DNA of 64,000 nucleotides from the NCBI RefSeq assembly GCF_003046545.1, contig NZ_QAAA01000003.1, positions 1-64,000 of the forward strand, read 5' to 3'. Both the position numbers and the translations under genes were made by a program. The notes under the pieces are model-generated. The model was not told the DNA's origin. It saw only the letters and a program-made list of their open reading frames with translations, and ran no database searches. Of this stretch, positions 1 through 8,728 are shown piece after piece. Source of the stretch: Rhodovulum imhoffii (GTDB taxonomy: Bacteria; Pseudomonadota; Alphaproteobacteria; Rhodobacterales; Rhodobacteraceae). How positions within the stretch are numbered: position 1 is the first letter of the stretch; every line of letters starts with the position of its first letter.

Positions 1-120
1 TGGCTGAACCACTACAACACCGAGCGCCCGCATCTCGGCTACAGAAACCAGGGCAGACGGCCCGTCCAAACCGTCATGTCATTCGTAAGCCAAAAGGTTA
101 AGTGGACACAGCCCCGCCGC
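1..120 (+). pseudogene. Transposase C-terminal fragment (integrase core, IS481/IS3-like)
   Basis: Frame 1 is open from the first base and reads WLNHYNTERPHLGYRNQGRR, a typical end of a DDE/integrase-core (rve) transposase. The start lies outside the window. No stop codon follows where the family normally ends: the frame runs on to 387 into unrelated sequence antisense to the IS6 fragment, so the gene end has been lost. The boundary near 120 is estimated from where the resemblance stops. The exact IS family is uncertain. Confidence 0.6.
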
Positions 121-149
121 AGGCATCTACCTTGGCACCAAGACCCGTC

Positions 150-399
150 ATGCACTAAGACTGAAACCGGACCACCCGATAGGGGCAGGCCACAGGTGCT
201 TCTCAGTTCGTTTGGTGATCTCCGGGCTGAACTTCTGAACCCAACGATACACGGTCGACCGATCAATGGTGATCCCGCGTTCTGCGAGCAGATCCACCAT
301 GTCCTGGCAGGACAGCGGGAAGCGCAGATACCACCGCACCGCGCAAAGTATGATGTCACGCGGAAAACGGTGATGCTTGAACGGTGACTGACGCGCCAT
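150..399 (-). pseudogene. IS6-family transposase, N-terminal fragment
   Basis: Read on the minus strand from ATG at 399, it gives MARQSPFKHHRFPRDIIL, then a WYLRFPLSCQDMVDLLAERG segment and VYRWVQKFSPEITKRTEKHL. This is the conserved head of IS6/IS26-type transposases (helix-turn-helix region). Similarity stops after about residue 75, before the DDE catalytic domain, so the copy cannot be active. The left boundary is approximate. It lies back to back with the integrase-core fragment, showing at least two nested insertion or deletion events. Two further copies of the same head occur at 24.2-24.6 kb. Confidence 0.75.
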
Positions 400-424
400 G
401 ATCGACCGCAAAAAGCAGGAAGGT

Positions 425-456
425 CGCCAAATAGCGCGGTTAATGCTACAGTCCCC
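425..456 (-). repeat. IS6-type terminal end, left copy
   Basis: This 32-bp stretch ends in GCTACAGTCCCC, the outer end of the IS6-type element whose transposase head starts at 399. The same sequence with one mismatch and the same orientation is at 3700-3731. Its terminal part also matches the two IS6 ends near 24.15 and 24.60 kb (GGGACTGTTGCAT). Confidence 0.7.
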
Positions 457-488
457 ACAATCATCCGACGCAGAGACCATCGCGAGAA

Positions 489-3251
489 CTACCGGTGCGG
501 TGCCGTGTCGAAGCAGGATAGTCGGCGCGCGAGGTTTAGGGTCGATACCTGCGACTGCAGCGCGACGGCAACGGACGGGTCGATATGCGGAGGCCAGACA
601 TGGCCGTTCAGCAACTGCCGTTTTGGCCAGACCGAGGCTTCGCGAAACGGCGAGGTCGTGATCCGATGGATGACATCAATCGCCTGCAGGCGACCGCGCG
701 GATTTGCCTGCGGGCGCCTGGCACCTGACAGCAAGGCCTCGTATCCGGTACGGCTGTCAAATTGCCGGACCGAGATCGGATATTCCTCACGGGCAAAGCG
801 GCTGCATGCGATGTAGGGACGACCCATCAGCGTCAGTTCAATGACCGAAGTGCCCGACCAGATGATCACCAGATCCGACGAAAGGACAGCATCGTGAAAA
901 TTGGCGTCATATGGGAGCACGGAGATATTGGGATCGTCTGGAAACAGGTCTGCGAATTTCTCGGAGACATAGAAGCCCATCTTCTGATCGATTTCGGCAG
1001 GGTGAGGCTTGATGACCAGTTCCAGATCGTGGCGCAGCGCGATCTCGGCGGTGTGGCGTGCCCAATCGGCGATGTCGTCATGCGCCAGACCGTGATCATG
1101 CGGGATTGACAGGTCTGGCAGAATTGTTCCGATCACCAGGATTCGCCGTCGCCCACCCGGCGGTGTTATACCCCGCGCGCGGGCGACGGCGGCGCGGGTG
1201 TCGACCTTGGTCAGATACTGGTCGAGACAGGCATTCCTGTCCCGATATCTTCGTTCGGACCGGAAGATGGTCTTCTTGCACATGTCCGGCGAGGGACGAA
1301 AACCCAGCGGTGTGTCGGGATGATCGGTCAGGTCTGTCACGCTGTGATACGAGGCGATGGCATTGCCGCCCACCGGATCAACCATGAATGCCGGGTCGAA
1401 GGTTTCAAAGCCGTTGCAGGCATGGACGATGCGGATATTCGAGCGCCTGGAATTGTTGACCAGCGTCCTCAGGGCGCTACCCAGCCCCGCCTGCAAACCG
1501 ATAGCCACGAACACATATATGCGGCTGCCGTCTGCGGCCGACAGGAATTTCTCGAACGCATCATGCACGCCCTGGATCATGGCCAGATTTATTCGCATCT
1601 GTCTGTTCTCGACAGCATTCTCGAAATCTATAGAAAATCTTCGGAAATGAATTCCCAACGAATTGTGAACGCCATGAAAGTAGTTGGTTCCCTTGTAGAT
1701 CAGCTTCTTCTCGTGCGGCCGCACGTCCCATTCCGGTGAGATCGCGCAGGTCGGATTGCGGCGGTTGTAGTAGAAGCCCGGCATGATGACGTCGCGCAGG
1801 GATTCCGCCCCGGATGTCAGTTGATCCGAATGCGGATAGGTGCCGGTCACCATGCTGACGACCTCTGCACCCAGGGATCTTGCCTTTTCGATCGCGGCGA
1901 CCGGAAGCTGAGTCACGAAATTCAGATGATTCGGCGCAAGAATGATCGTTCGACCGTTATCTTCACTGGCATGGGAAGACCGGCAGTTGCGTACGAACCG
2001 GTGCATGTCCTTCAGAAAGGATGCCTCATGCGCCGTCCGTACAAGATTATAGAGAACCAACGGGTCAACTGCGGAAAGGTGGTTTCCGCCGGATCGCTCA
2101 ATCTGATCGGGTGATCCCTGTTCGTGAAACGCCGCATAGACGGAAAGCGGTTTTCCGGCGGCAGCCAGGCTTTTCTCCGGCTCGGCGAAAGCAAGACGGA
2201 AGCGTGCCTCGAGATATCTCGAATAGATCGTGGCTTGGCGGCTGGCGTTTTCAGCCAGCCAGCGCTCGCCACGCTCGCGATCGCCCATGCGGATCGCCAT
2301 CGCCAGATACGTGTGCGTCGATGGAATCCTGGAAATTGCCTTAAATTGTCTTTCGCCCTCTGACGTCAGCGTCGGGTCAAGAGTCGTTTCCAGCAGCCAT
2401 GACAGATAGTTGGTCGCCAGGTTCAGACTTTCGTCATCCTGGTTTTCCTCTGCAGGATCAAATAGGCCCTGCAGGCTTTTGCTCTGGCGCTCTCTATCGC
2501 CGCTGGACAGCACAAACCTGAGCGCGATCGCGCGATCCGCCAATGCTTCGTTGGCCTTGCCGGGCTCATGCTGATCCAGCCACAGCCGAGCGGTGTCCTG
2601 CGCCGTCTGGCGCAATTCGGCCTGCGCGTCGAGATCGAAGAACGTCCTGCTCAGAGACGTACATCTGCGGATCATGTCGGCCAGCAAGACGGCCGGCACC
2701 TGATGGGTGCCGACCTGATGAAGGCACGCGAACCAATCCAGCAGGGCATCCGCGGCTGCCGTTTGATGCTCGCTGTTCAGAAGGGAAACACACAGCGAGG
2801 CCGATTGAAATATTTCACCAAGATGTTGCTGCTGCTCTTCGGAAAGACGTCCGGTATCAGATATCGAACATTCTCGAAATCCGGCGATATCGGCTTTCAG
2901 ACATGCAAGAAAATCTTCCGCAGCGTCGAGTTTCAGATTCTCCCCCTGCCTGAAGCTTTCATAGAGGCAGATGTCGAATGCCCTGCACAGCATATTTCGG
3001 ACATTCATGTCGGATGCTCGGGCGAGCGCCCCGGTCAGAAATTCCATCAGCAGATCGGCTGTCGACCTGGCGCTGCCCGACATGACAAGCGCATTGACAC
3101 AGCCCGCCAGTTGCACCCTGTCGCAATCCTTGAAAGGTCGCGATCGAAGAAAGCGCTCAATCTCGGAAACCTGCTCACCTGTCAGCCGATCATTGCCTTG
3201 ATGGGCTCGCAATGTGCGACCGACCGCGCGCAGCGTGCTGTGCTGTATCAT
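489..3251 (-). CDS. Capsule/TagF-like polysaccharide biosynthesis protein with helical N-terminal domain
   Basis: This encodes 920 residues from ATG at 3251, preceded by AGGTAACGG. The C-terminal third carries the marks of GT-B-fold capsule or CDP-glycerol-glycerophosphotransferase-like enzymes: LVIKPHPAE, then DLVIIWSGTSVIELTLMGRP, the usual nucleotide-binding glycine/serine-glutamate segment. A further block around residues 430-560 (APNHLNF, GVHNSLGIHFRR) looks like part of the same catalytic half. The first roughly 370 residues are alpha-helical and TPR-like, with no recognised signature. No signal peptide or membrane segment is evident, so it probably acts at the cytoplasmic face in making a surface glycan. 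It is a single gene boxed in by IS remnants on both sides, with no other glycan genes nearby, which suggests acquisition by transfer. The substrate is unknown. Confidence 0.6.
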   Translation of the reverse strand: MIQHSTLRAVGRTLRAHQGNDRLTGEQVSEIERFLRSRPFKDCDRVQLAGCVNALVMSGSARSTADLLMEFLTGALARASDMNVRNMLCRAFDICLYESFRQGENLKLDAAEDFLACLKADIAGFRECSISDTGRLSEEQQQHLGEIFQSASLCVSLLNSEHQTAAADALLDWFACLHQVGTHQVPAVLLADMIRRCTSLSRTFFDLDAQAELRQTAQDTARLWLDQHEPGKANEALADRAIALRFVLSSGDRERQSKSLQGLFDPAEENQDDESLNLATNYLSWLLETTLDPTLTSEGERQFKAISRIPSTHTYLAMAIRMGDRERGERWLAENASRQATIYSRYLEARFRLAFAEPEKSLAAAGKPLSVYAAFHEQGSPDQIERSGGNHLSAVDPLVLYNLVRTAHEASFLKDMHRFVRNCRSSHASEDNGRTIILAPNHLNFVTQLPVAAIEKARSLGAEVVSMVTGTYPHSDQLTSGAESLRDVIMPGFYYNRRNPTCAISPEWDVRPHEKKLIYKGTNYFHGVHNSLGIHFRRFSIDFENAVENRQMRINLAMIQGVHDAFEKFLSAADGSRIYVFVAIGLQAGLGSALRTLVNNSRRSNIRIVHACNGFETFDPAFMVDPVGGNAIASYHSVTDLTDHPDTPLGFRPSPDMCKKTIFRSERRYRDRNACLDQYLTKVDTRAAVARARGITPPGGRRRILVIGTILPDLSIPHDHGLAHDDIADWARHTAEIALRHDLELVIKPHPAEIDQKMGFYVSEKFADLFPDDPNISVLPYDANFHDAVLSSDLVIIWSGTSVIELTLMGRPYIACSRFAREEYPISVRQFDSRTGYEALLSGARRPQANPRGRLQAIDVIHRITTSPFREASVWPKRQLLNGHVWPPHIDPSVAVALQSQVSTLNLARRLSCFDTAPHR

Positions 3252-3597
3252 CCGTTACCTGCAGTTGTTTCGTCGGCGCAAGAACCGCACCTGGGCGCAC
3301 TTTAAGAACCGTCTCGTCGACAGCACCTCCTGCGGCCTGCGCGCCGCAGCGATACCCTTGGGCCATTGCCCGCACAAACCGCGAATTGTCTTGACCAGAA
3401 GGGGCCGGCTGGACAGTCGCGTGTCCGTCGTCGGAGTTTTTCGGACATTTTGGGCTGTTTCGTAACGGAGGCTCTGGTTCGGTTTCTGTTTCATTCTAGG
3501 CGGCAACGGCTTCGTGCTGCAACCGACGGTTTCGGATTGTCTGCTTCTTGATCTCCTCTCTCATCTTCAGGATTTTGGCGCCGCGGTCGAGATAGAC
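3252..3597. other. Intergenic stretch, no gene recognised
   Basis: About 350 bp between the polysaccharide gene start and an IS3-type end. Short open frames exist on both strands, but none has a ribosome site or a recognisable protein motif. It should hold the promoter of the minus-strand polysaccharide gene, but no convincing -35/-10 pair was found. Confidence 0.4.
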
Positions 3598-3705
3598 TGA
3601 GGTGCCCCGAGTTTCCTAGACACCTTCCTGGTTCAGTTTGTGCTGTCTGATCTCATAGTCAACGGGCAACAGCATGCCGTTGTTCGTGTGCTTGCGCTTC
3701 GCCAA
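3598..3705 (-). pseudogene. IS3-family OrfB C-terminal tail and element end
   Basis: The minus strand from 3705 reads AKRKHTNNGMLLPVDYEIRQ and stops about 10 residues later. HTNNGMLxPVDYE is the usual tail of IS3-family OrfB. The stop is followed by a probable element end, TGAGGTGCCCCGAGTTTCC at 3598-3616. The upstream part of orfB is missing: it is replaced at about 3700 by an IS6-type end. Confidence 0.6.
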
Positions 3706-3731
3706 ATAGCGCGGTTAATGCAACAGTCCCC
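3700..3731 (-). repeat. IS6-type terminal end, right copy
   Basis: A second copy of the 32-bp IS6-type end, with one mismatch to 425-456 and in the same orientation. No transposase is attached: immediately inside it the sequence switches to the IS3 orfB tail, so this is a solo end left by recombination or deletion. The catabolic island begins 54 bp to its right. Confidence 0.65.
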
Positions 3732-3784
3732 TCCATCCTACTCAGGAGTTGGAGCCACCGGCAAACCCGGCGCGGTTCAATGAT

Positions 3785-5059
3785 CTACGTATGAGGCCTT
3801 ATCAGGATCGCCCGGAAGTCGTTGACATTCGTGCCAGTAGGGCCTGGCACGAAAAGGTCTTCCAGTGCGTTGAATGCACTCCAGGCGTCATGACCGGACA
3901 GTGCGGTCACCGGATCGATGCCGGCGGCCCGCATGCGCTCTGCGCTCTGTCCGTCTGCAAAAGCCCCGGCATTGTCTTCCGATCCATCAATTCCATCCGT
4001 GTCCGCGGCCATTGCAGATATAGCTTCAGTACCGTCGATGGCCGTGGCAAACGCCAACAGGAATTCACTGTTTCGCCCGCCCTTTCCGCTTTTGTCCCGG
4101 ATCGTCACCGTCGTTTCGCCGCCGGAAAGCAAGACTGCGGGCGCAGAAAACGGACGGTTCCGGGTTGCCACCTCACGTGCCAGTGCGGCGTGAACCAAGC
4201 CAACATCACGCGCCTCACCTTCAATTGCATCCGACAGGATCACGGCAGGCACGCCCTTCCGGTTTGCTTCGCGTTGCGCCGCCTCTAGCGACAGCCGTGC
4301 CGAAGCTATCACCCGTGTTTGCGTGCGTGCAAACACGGCATCGTTTGGAGTAGGGGCACGGGCCGCCTCCTGCGCCAAATGAGCCATGATCCTGCCCGGC
4401 AACGAAATCCGATGGTTCTCGATCAGCTTGAGAGTGTCTTCAAGACTTGTTGACGAGGGCACGGTAGGTCCCGATGCGACTTCAGCGGGATCGTCCCCCG
4501 GCACGTCCGACACCACCAGCGATACGACACGCGCTGGAAAAGCCGCAACAGCCAGCCGCCCACCCTTTATCCGGCTGACATGTTTGCGGATTGCATTCAT
4601 CACGCCGATTGGAGCACCGGAGCGCAAGAGCGCGGAATTGAGCACCCGTTCGTCTTCCAGGGTTAGCCCCTCGGGGGGCGCAGGAAGTAAAGAAGACCCT
4701 CCACCACAAACCAGCGCGACGACCAGATCGTCTTCGGTCAGGTTCGAAACCGCCTCAAACAACGCGGCACTGGCTTTCAGACCCGCCCTGTCCGGCACCG
4801 GGTGCGCCGCTTCCAGAACGTGGATTTTCCTGCAGGGCACCGCGTAGCCATATCGTGTGACGACACTTCCGTCGACAGGATCGCCCCAGAGGTTTTCGAA
4901 TGCGGCAGCCAGTTGTGCCGCGCCTTTCCCCGCACCGACCACGATCGTCCGCCCCCTGGGCCGTTCGGGCAGATGCGCGCGCAAAGCCCTGATCGGGTCG
5001 GCCGCAGCTACGGCGGCATCAAAAAGCGAGATAAGAAAAGATTTGTCTTCGGGCGTCAT
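3785..5059 (-). CDS. D-glycerate 2-kinase (GckA/TtuD, MOFRL family)
   Basis: A protein of 424 residues from ATG 5059 (a GTG one codon upstream is equally possible). It has the family marks VVGAGKGAAQLA near the N-terminus, LVCGGGSSLLPAPPEGLTLE, NAIRKHVSRIKGGRLA, and a C-terminal MOFRL-like domain with LLSGGETTVTI and GGRNSEFLLAFA. The family phosphorylates D-glycerate to 2-phosphoglycerate with ATP; some members are annotated as hydroxypyruvate reductase by homology to TtuD. It is the last gene of a four-gene minus-strand operon and starts on the stop codon of the Dabb gene, so it is probably translationally coupled. Its position suggests that the island pathway releases glycerate. Confidence 0.88.
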   Translation of the reverse strand: MTPEDKSFLISLFDAAVAAADPIRALRAHLPERPRGRTIVVGAGKGAAQLAAAFENLWGDPVDGSVVTRYGYAVPCRKIHVLEAAHPVPDRAGLKASAALFEAVSNLTEDDLVVALVCGGGSSLLPAPPEGLTLEDERVLNSALLRSGAPIGVMNAIRKHVSRIKGGRLAVAAFPARVVSLVVSDVPGDDPAEVASGPTVPSSTSLEDTLKLIENHRISLPGRIMAHLAQEAARAPTPNDAVFARTQTRVIASARLSLEAAQREANRKGVPAVILSDAIEGEARDVGLVHAALAREVATRNRPFSAPAVLLSGGETTVTIRDKSGKGGRNSEFLLAFATAIDGTEAISAMAADTDGIDGSEDNAGAFADGQSAERMRAAGIDPVTALSGHDAWSAFNALEDLFVPGPTGTNVNDFRAILIRPHT

Positions 5060-5370
5060 CACAACTCTATATCGCAGACAAAAATGCCGTCAGCGCCACC
5101 TTCGAGGCAGGCGACGATATCGGCACCGATGGTCTGATGTTCCTCATTCGCCAGATAGGCATCGCGCGCGTCGGCGTCGCGGAAATCGAACCAGAACATG
5201 TCAAGGAAATTGCGGACCAAGGGTGTTTCAACGGATATATTGGCATGATGGTGAAAACCTCCGATGCCGTCGATCCGTGGCGTGAGGCCCTCAAGCCGTT
5301 CATAAAGGGCGTTTTTTTGGCTGACATCAATATCCTTGCGGAACCGTAGATGAACGAGGTGCCGGATCAT
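5059..5370 (-). CDS. Dabb (stress-responsive alpha/beta barrel) domain protein
   Basis: A small single-domain protein of 103 residues starting MIRHLVHLRFRKD, with FDFRDADARDAYLANEEHQ and a C-terminal beta strand, the pattern of Dabb ferredoxin-like dimers. The start at 5370 fits the family, which begins with the first beta strand; the frame is open further upstream but that part is inside the enoyl-CoA hydratase gene. It overlaps the hydratase 3' end by 44 bp and its stop overlaps the kinase start. Members of this fold include small enzymes and subunits acting on reactive intermediates. Its role here is unknown, but the tight coupling implies a part in the same pathway. Confidence 0.75.
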   Translation of the reverse strand: MIRHLVHLRFRKDIDVSQKNALYERLEGLTPRIDGIGGFHHHANISVETPLVRNFLDMFWFDFRDADARDAYLANEEHQTIGADIVACLEGGADGIFVCDIEL

Positions 5371-6157
5371 TGATCTTCTCCATTTTCGTGAAATCGGCCG
5401 GGCGCTTTTCTTTGAACGCTGCAACACCTTCGCGCAGATCGGCGCTGGCCGCCGCTATTCGTCCTGCCAGGGATTCCAAAACGCGCTCACGCTCTTCACC
5501 TTCGGCAGCGTTGAGCAGCATTTTGGTGAGCTCCGTGGCAAGGGGGCTACGCCTGAGAACGGCGGCCGCCGTTTCCCTGGCGGCGCCAAGCGCCTCACCT
5601 TGACCCACAACCTTGTCCACCAGGCCTTCGGCAAGGGCGTTTTCGGCGGACAGGACTTCGCCAAACAATGCCATGCGCCGCACGATCTGCTGACCGAAAC
5701 GGCGCACGGCACGCTGCGTTCCGGACCAGCCTGCGATAATACCCAGCCCTGTTTCCGGCTGACCGAATTTCACCTGCCCTTCGGCAATGCGGTAGTCGGC
5801 ACAGGCCGCAAGCTCCAGCCCGCCACCAAGTGCATGGCCATTGATCGCGGCAATTACCGGCTGCCGAAGCCGGGCCAGACGATCAAGGCTGTCATGGCCA
5901 TTGCGCACCCAATGGCGCGCGAAAGCGGTGGGCGCCTGATCGCTCCACGCCGCGATATCACCCCCCGCGCAAAAGGAATTGCCTGTGCCCGTCAGAATCA
6001 GAGCGCCGATGTCATCGCAGCGTTCGATTTCACGGCACAGATCCGCGAGTTGGTCCATCATGTCCGCGTCAAGCGCGTTGCGCTTGCTTTCCCGTTCGAT
6101 CCGCAAAACGCCGATGCGGTCCTGAACAGTCAGGGAAAAATCTCTGCTCCGTGTCAT
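5327..6157 (-). CDS. Enoyl-CoA hydratase/isomerase (crotonase family)
   Basis: A crotonase of 276 residues. The CoA-binding/oxyanion segment is SFCAGGDIAAW. Both catalytic glutamates of true hydratases are in place: Glu115 in GHALGGGLELA and Glu135 in GQPETGLG, so hydratase chemistry is plausible, not only isomerase or hydrolase activity. The start overlaps the stop of the CoA-transferase gene as ATGA, showing coupling. With the CoA-transferase upstream and the acyl-CoA dehydrogenase at 20.1 kb, it probably hydrates an unsaturated acyl-CoA made from the imported substrate. The real acyl chain is unknown. Confidence 0.88.
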   Translation of the reverse strand: MTRSRDFSLTVQDRIGVLRIERESKRNALDADMMDQLADLCREIERCDDIGALILTGTGNSFCAGGDIAAWSDQAPTAFARHWVRNGHDSLDRLARLRQPVIAAINGHALGGGLELAACADYRIAEGQVKFGQPETGLGIIAGWSGTQRAVRRFGQQIVRRMALFGEVLSAENALAEGLVDKVVGQGEALGAARETAAAVLRRSPLATELTKMLLNAAEGEERERVLESLAGRIAAASADLREGVAAFKEKRPADFTKMEKINDPAPRSSTVPQGY

Positions 6158-7734
6158 GGCTTTGCCAGCTTGAGCTGCATGGCTCCTGATGCAAACAAAC
6201 GTGCATCCATGGTCTTCAGACTGTCAGATACTTTCAACCCGGTTGCCGCCTGATCCAGCACATCCTTTTGCAGATCCAGCCCCGGCGCAATCTCTGTCAC
6301 GACGAGTTCTCCGTCCAGCAAGCGGATCACACAGCGTTCGGTCACATAGGTGACATCCTGCCCCAGTTCCCGTGCCCGGATACCCGAGAACGACACCTGA
6401 TCCACATCCTCTACAAACTTCGCAACCTTGCCTTCGGTGTCAATGACAAGACGGCCATCTTCAATCCGCATCTTTGCACCTGCATTGAAGTTGCCGGAGA
6501 AAATGATCTTTCGCGCCCGTGCTGTGATGTCCACGAACCCCCCGGCGCCGGCCGTTCGATGCGGCACACCACGCAGCCGCGAAACGTTGACCGAGCCATC
6601 CCGGCCGACTTCCAGGAAAGACAAAAGCGATGCGTCGAAGCCGCCAGCCTGAAAATACGTGAACTGATGGGGAGACGCGACATAGGCTTCAGCGTTGGCG
6701 GCGCACCCAAACTTGAAATCCAGCAACGGCACACCCCCAACTGCACCCTGTTCGATCATCCAGGTCACCGCGCCGTGCAGACCCTCTTCGACAAGAATGC
6801 GCGGCACGTTAGCAGAGATACCAAACCCGATGTTGACCGCCCAGCCGTCCCGCAATTCCTGCGCCACCCGGCGCGCAATGACCTTACCAACATTGAATTC
6901 GGCATTCCTGAAGCTGTGCAACGGGCGGATCAATTCGCCGGAAATGGCGGGGTCGTATTGCGTAGCGGTTGTCTGGAGTTGCTCGGGCGCCTCCACGACA
7001 AAATCAACGAGAATCCCCGGAACACGAACATCATGCGGGCGGATCGATCCGTTTTGCGCCACGCGTTTGACTTGCGCGATCACGAAACCGCCAGAATTTC
7101 GTGCGGCCAAAGCCATTTCCATAGCACCCAGGTATGCGCCTTCGTGCTCAAAACTCAGGTTGCCGCGTTCATCCGCTGTTGTGGCGCGGATAATGGCGAC
7201 ATCGGGTCGAATTGCGGGAAAGAACAGCCAGTCTTCTCCTTCGAAGTCGCGATGAGACACGAGGGGGTCGTCGCGTGCGGCGTCATTCATGGCGCAGGCT
7301 TCAAGGTCCGGGTCGACGAAGGTCTTCAAGCCGACTTTTGTCAGAACGCCCGGCCGCTTTGCCGCCCCTTCGCGCAGGATATCGAAGACGATTCCCGACG
7401 GAACGTTGTAGGCTTTCACCTGATCTGCAGCAATCATCTGCCAGATTTTCGGAGGCTTGGCCTTTGTCGGACCCGACGGATAGGACCCACCGATGATCTT
7501 CGTCAGCAACCCGGGCTTGGCGATGTGGTCGACACCTGGCGTGCCGAACATGTCGCCCGCAGCAATTGGGTGAATTGATGTCAGGTTTCGCGGGGCCCCT
7601 TCAGAGTCAAAGCGCGCACCCAAGGCCGCCAGGACTGCGTCCGGGCAACACAAGCCACTGGACGAATTAACAGCGATGATGCAATCGTCCTTGATGTGGC
7701 GAACAGCCTCCTCTGCGGTTGCGATCTTGGACAT
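6154..7734 (-). CDS. Family I acyl-CoA:carboxylate CoA-transferase
   Basis: A fused alpha/beta CoA-transferase of 526 residues, the size of propionate- or acetoacetate-type single-chain enzymes. The N-terminal half has the GG-rich CoA-binding region (IIGGSYPSGPT, DERGNLSFEHEGA). The C-terminal half holds the catalytic glutamate, Glu328, in MIEQGAVGG, followed by the glycine-rich GVPHRTAGAGGFVDI. It is the first gene of the operon running to the glycerate kinase and faces away from an aldo-keto reductase across a 123-bp divergent promoter with a palindromic operator (7751-7764). Its likely job is to load CoA on an organic acid formed by the island dehydrogenases. The donor and acceptor are unknown. 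Confidence 0.85.
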   Translation of the reverse strand: MSKIATAEEAVRHIKDDCIIAVNSSSGLCCPDAVLAALGARFDSEGAPRNLTSIHPIAAGDMFGTPGVDHIAKPGLLTKIIGGSYPSGPTKAKPPKIWQMIAADQVKAYNVPSGIVFDILREGAAKRPGVLTKVGLKTFVDPDLEACAMNDAARDDPLVSHRDFEGEDWLFFPAIRPDVAIIRATTADERGNLSFEHEGAYLGAMEMALAARNSGGFVIAQVKRVAQNGSIRPHDVRVPGILVDFVVEAPEQLQTTATQYDPAISGELIRPLHSFRNAEFNVGKVIARRVAQELRDGWAVNIGFGISANVPRILVEEGLHGAVTWMIEQGAVGGVPLLDFKFGCAANAEAYVASPHQFTYFQAGGFDASLLSFLEVGRDGSVNVSRLRGVPHRTAGAGGFVDITARARKIIFSGNFNAGAKMRIEDGRLVIDTEGKVAKFVEDVDQVSFSGIRARELGQDVTYVTERCVIRLLDGELVVTEIAPGLDLQKDVLDQAATGLKVSDSLKTMDARLFASGAMQLKLAKP

Positions 7735-7750
7735 CTTCAGCTGCCTCTTG

Positions 7751-7764
7751 TAACTAACTGGTTA
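7751..7764. promoter_or_regulatory. Putative TetR operator, CoA-transferase/AKR divergent promoter
   Basis: TAACTAACTGGTTA lies 17 bp from the CoA-transferase start and 94 bp from the aldo-keto reductase start. It has the half-sites of the sites at 20020-20033 and 20106-20119 (TAACC-N4-GGTTA form). It is followed by the AT-rich run TTTTTAATAT, which could be part of a promoter. Binding is inferred from recurrence only. Confidence 0.55.
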
Positions 7765-7857
7765 TTTTTAATATGCGGCCGGGTTCCGTGTCAATCAAGA
7801 CCCGTATTTCCGCTAAATGTCCGCGAAGGCTTCGGCATATCACAGGGAGAGCACTCG

Positions 7858-8676
7858 ATGACGATATATTTCGAAAAGACCTACCAGCGCAGTTTCGGAA
7901 CCTTTCCTCTGAAAGGCCAGGAACTACACGACGCCGTCCAGGCCGCCGCCGAGCTTGGCTATCGCGCTTTCGACACCGCTCAGATGTATGAAAACGAAGC
8001 CGAGACGGGCGCAGCCATCAAGGCGACAGGACTGCCCCGAGACGATCTGTGCATAACGACCAAGGTGGATATTGCCAATTTCAGCCCGGACAAATTTCTT
8101 CCCTCCGTGGAAGAGAGCCTTCGCAAGCTTCAGATTGATCGGGTTGATGTGCTTCTGCTGCACTGGCCGACACCAGGCGGCAATATCGGGCCATCCCTGG
8201 AACAATTGCAAAAAGCACATGATCAAGGGCTGACAAGACATATCGGTATTTCCAACTATACGGCGCAAATGATGCGTGATGCCAAGTCCATTGTGGATGT
8301 GCCGATTGTGACGAACCAGGTCGAATTCCATCCTCTGCTCAATCAAGACAAGCTGCTGGCAGTGGCGACGGAAACCGGTATTCCGCTGGCATCCTATTGT
8401 TCCGTCGCACGGGGCGAAGTGTTCAGGCACGCGATTTTTAGCGAAATCGGCGCCGCCTATGGCAAGAGTGCCGCACAGGTTGTCTTACGCTGGATTCTCC
8501 AGAAAGGCGTCAGCATCAACACGATGTCCACCAAGCCTGCAAACATTCGGGCCAATTTCGATGTGATGGATTTCACGCTATCCTCGGTCGATATGGCCCG
8601 AATCGAAGAGATGACAAAGACAGGATATCGCATCGTTGGGAAAGACCTTGTGCCCTACGCACCGGATTTCGACTAA
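7858..8676 (+). CDS. Aldo-keto reductase (2,5-diketogluconate reductase-like)
   Basis: A protein of 272 residues; ATG 7858 follows CAGGGAGAGCACTCG. The catalytic tetrad of aldo-keto reductases is complete: Asp39 and Tyr44 in FDTAQMYENE, Lys69 in ITTKVD, and His102 in LLHWP. The cofactor region near the C-terminus is short and the protein lacks the usual KS-x-R phosphate-binding motif (STKPANIRANF instead), so NADPH preference is not certain. It is a single-gene unit, divergent from the CoA-transferase operon and closed by a strong hairpin. It probably reduces or oxidises a sugar-derived carbonyl in the island pathway. Confidence 0.85.
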   Translation: MTIYFEKTYQRSFGTFPLKGQELHDAVQAAAELGYRAFDTAQMYENEAETGAAIKATGLPRDDLCITTKVDIANFSPDKFLPSVEESLRKLQIDRVDVLLLHWPTPGGNIGPSLEQLQKAHDQGLTRHIGISNYTAQMMRDAKSIVDVPIVTNQVEFHPLLNQDKLLAVATETGIPLASYCSVARGEVFRHAIFSEIGAAYGKSAAQVVLRWILQKGVSINTMSTKPANIRANFDVMDFTLSSVDMARIEEMTKTGYRIVGKDLVPYAPDFD

Positions 8677-8683
8677 CAAAGAA

Positions 8684-8705
8684 GGGGCGGCGTCAACGCC
8701 GCCCC
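8684..8705. terminator. Bidirectional hairpin between convergent genes
   Basis: GGGGCGGCG (8684-8692) pairs perfectly with CGCCGCCCC (8697-8705) around a TCAA loop. It sits 7 bp after the aldo-keto reductase stop and 23 bp from the end of the convergent GMC gene. There is no T-tract, so it may work as a barrier or mRNA end rather than a classic terminator. Confidence 0.65.
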
Positions 8706-8728
8706 AGTGCTGACAGGGAGGAAAAGTA

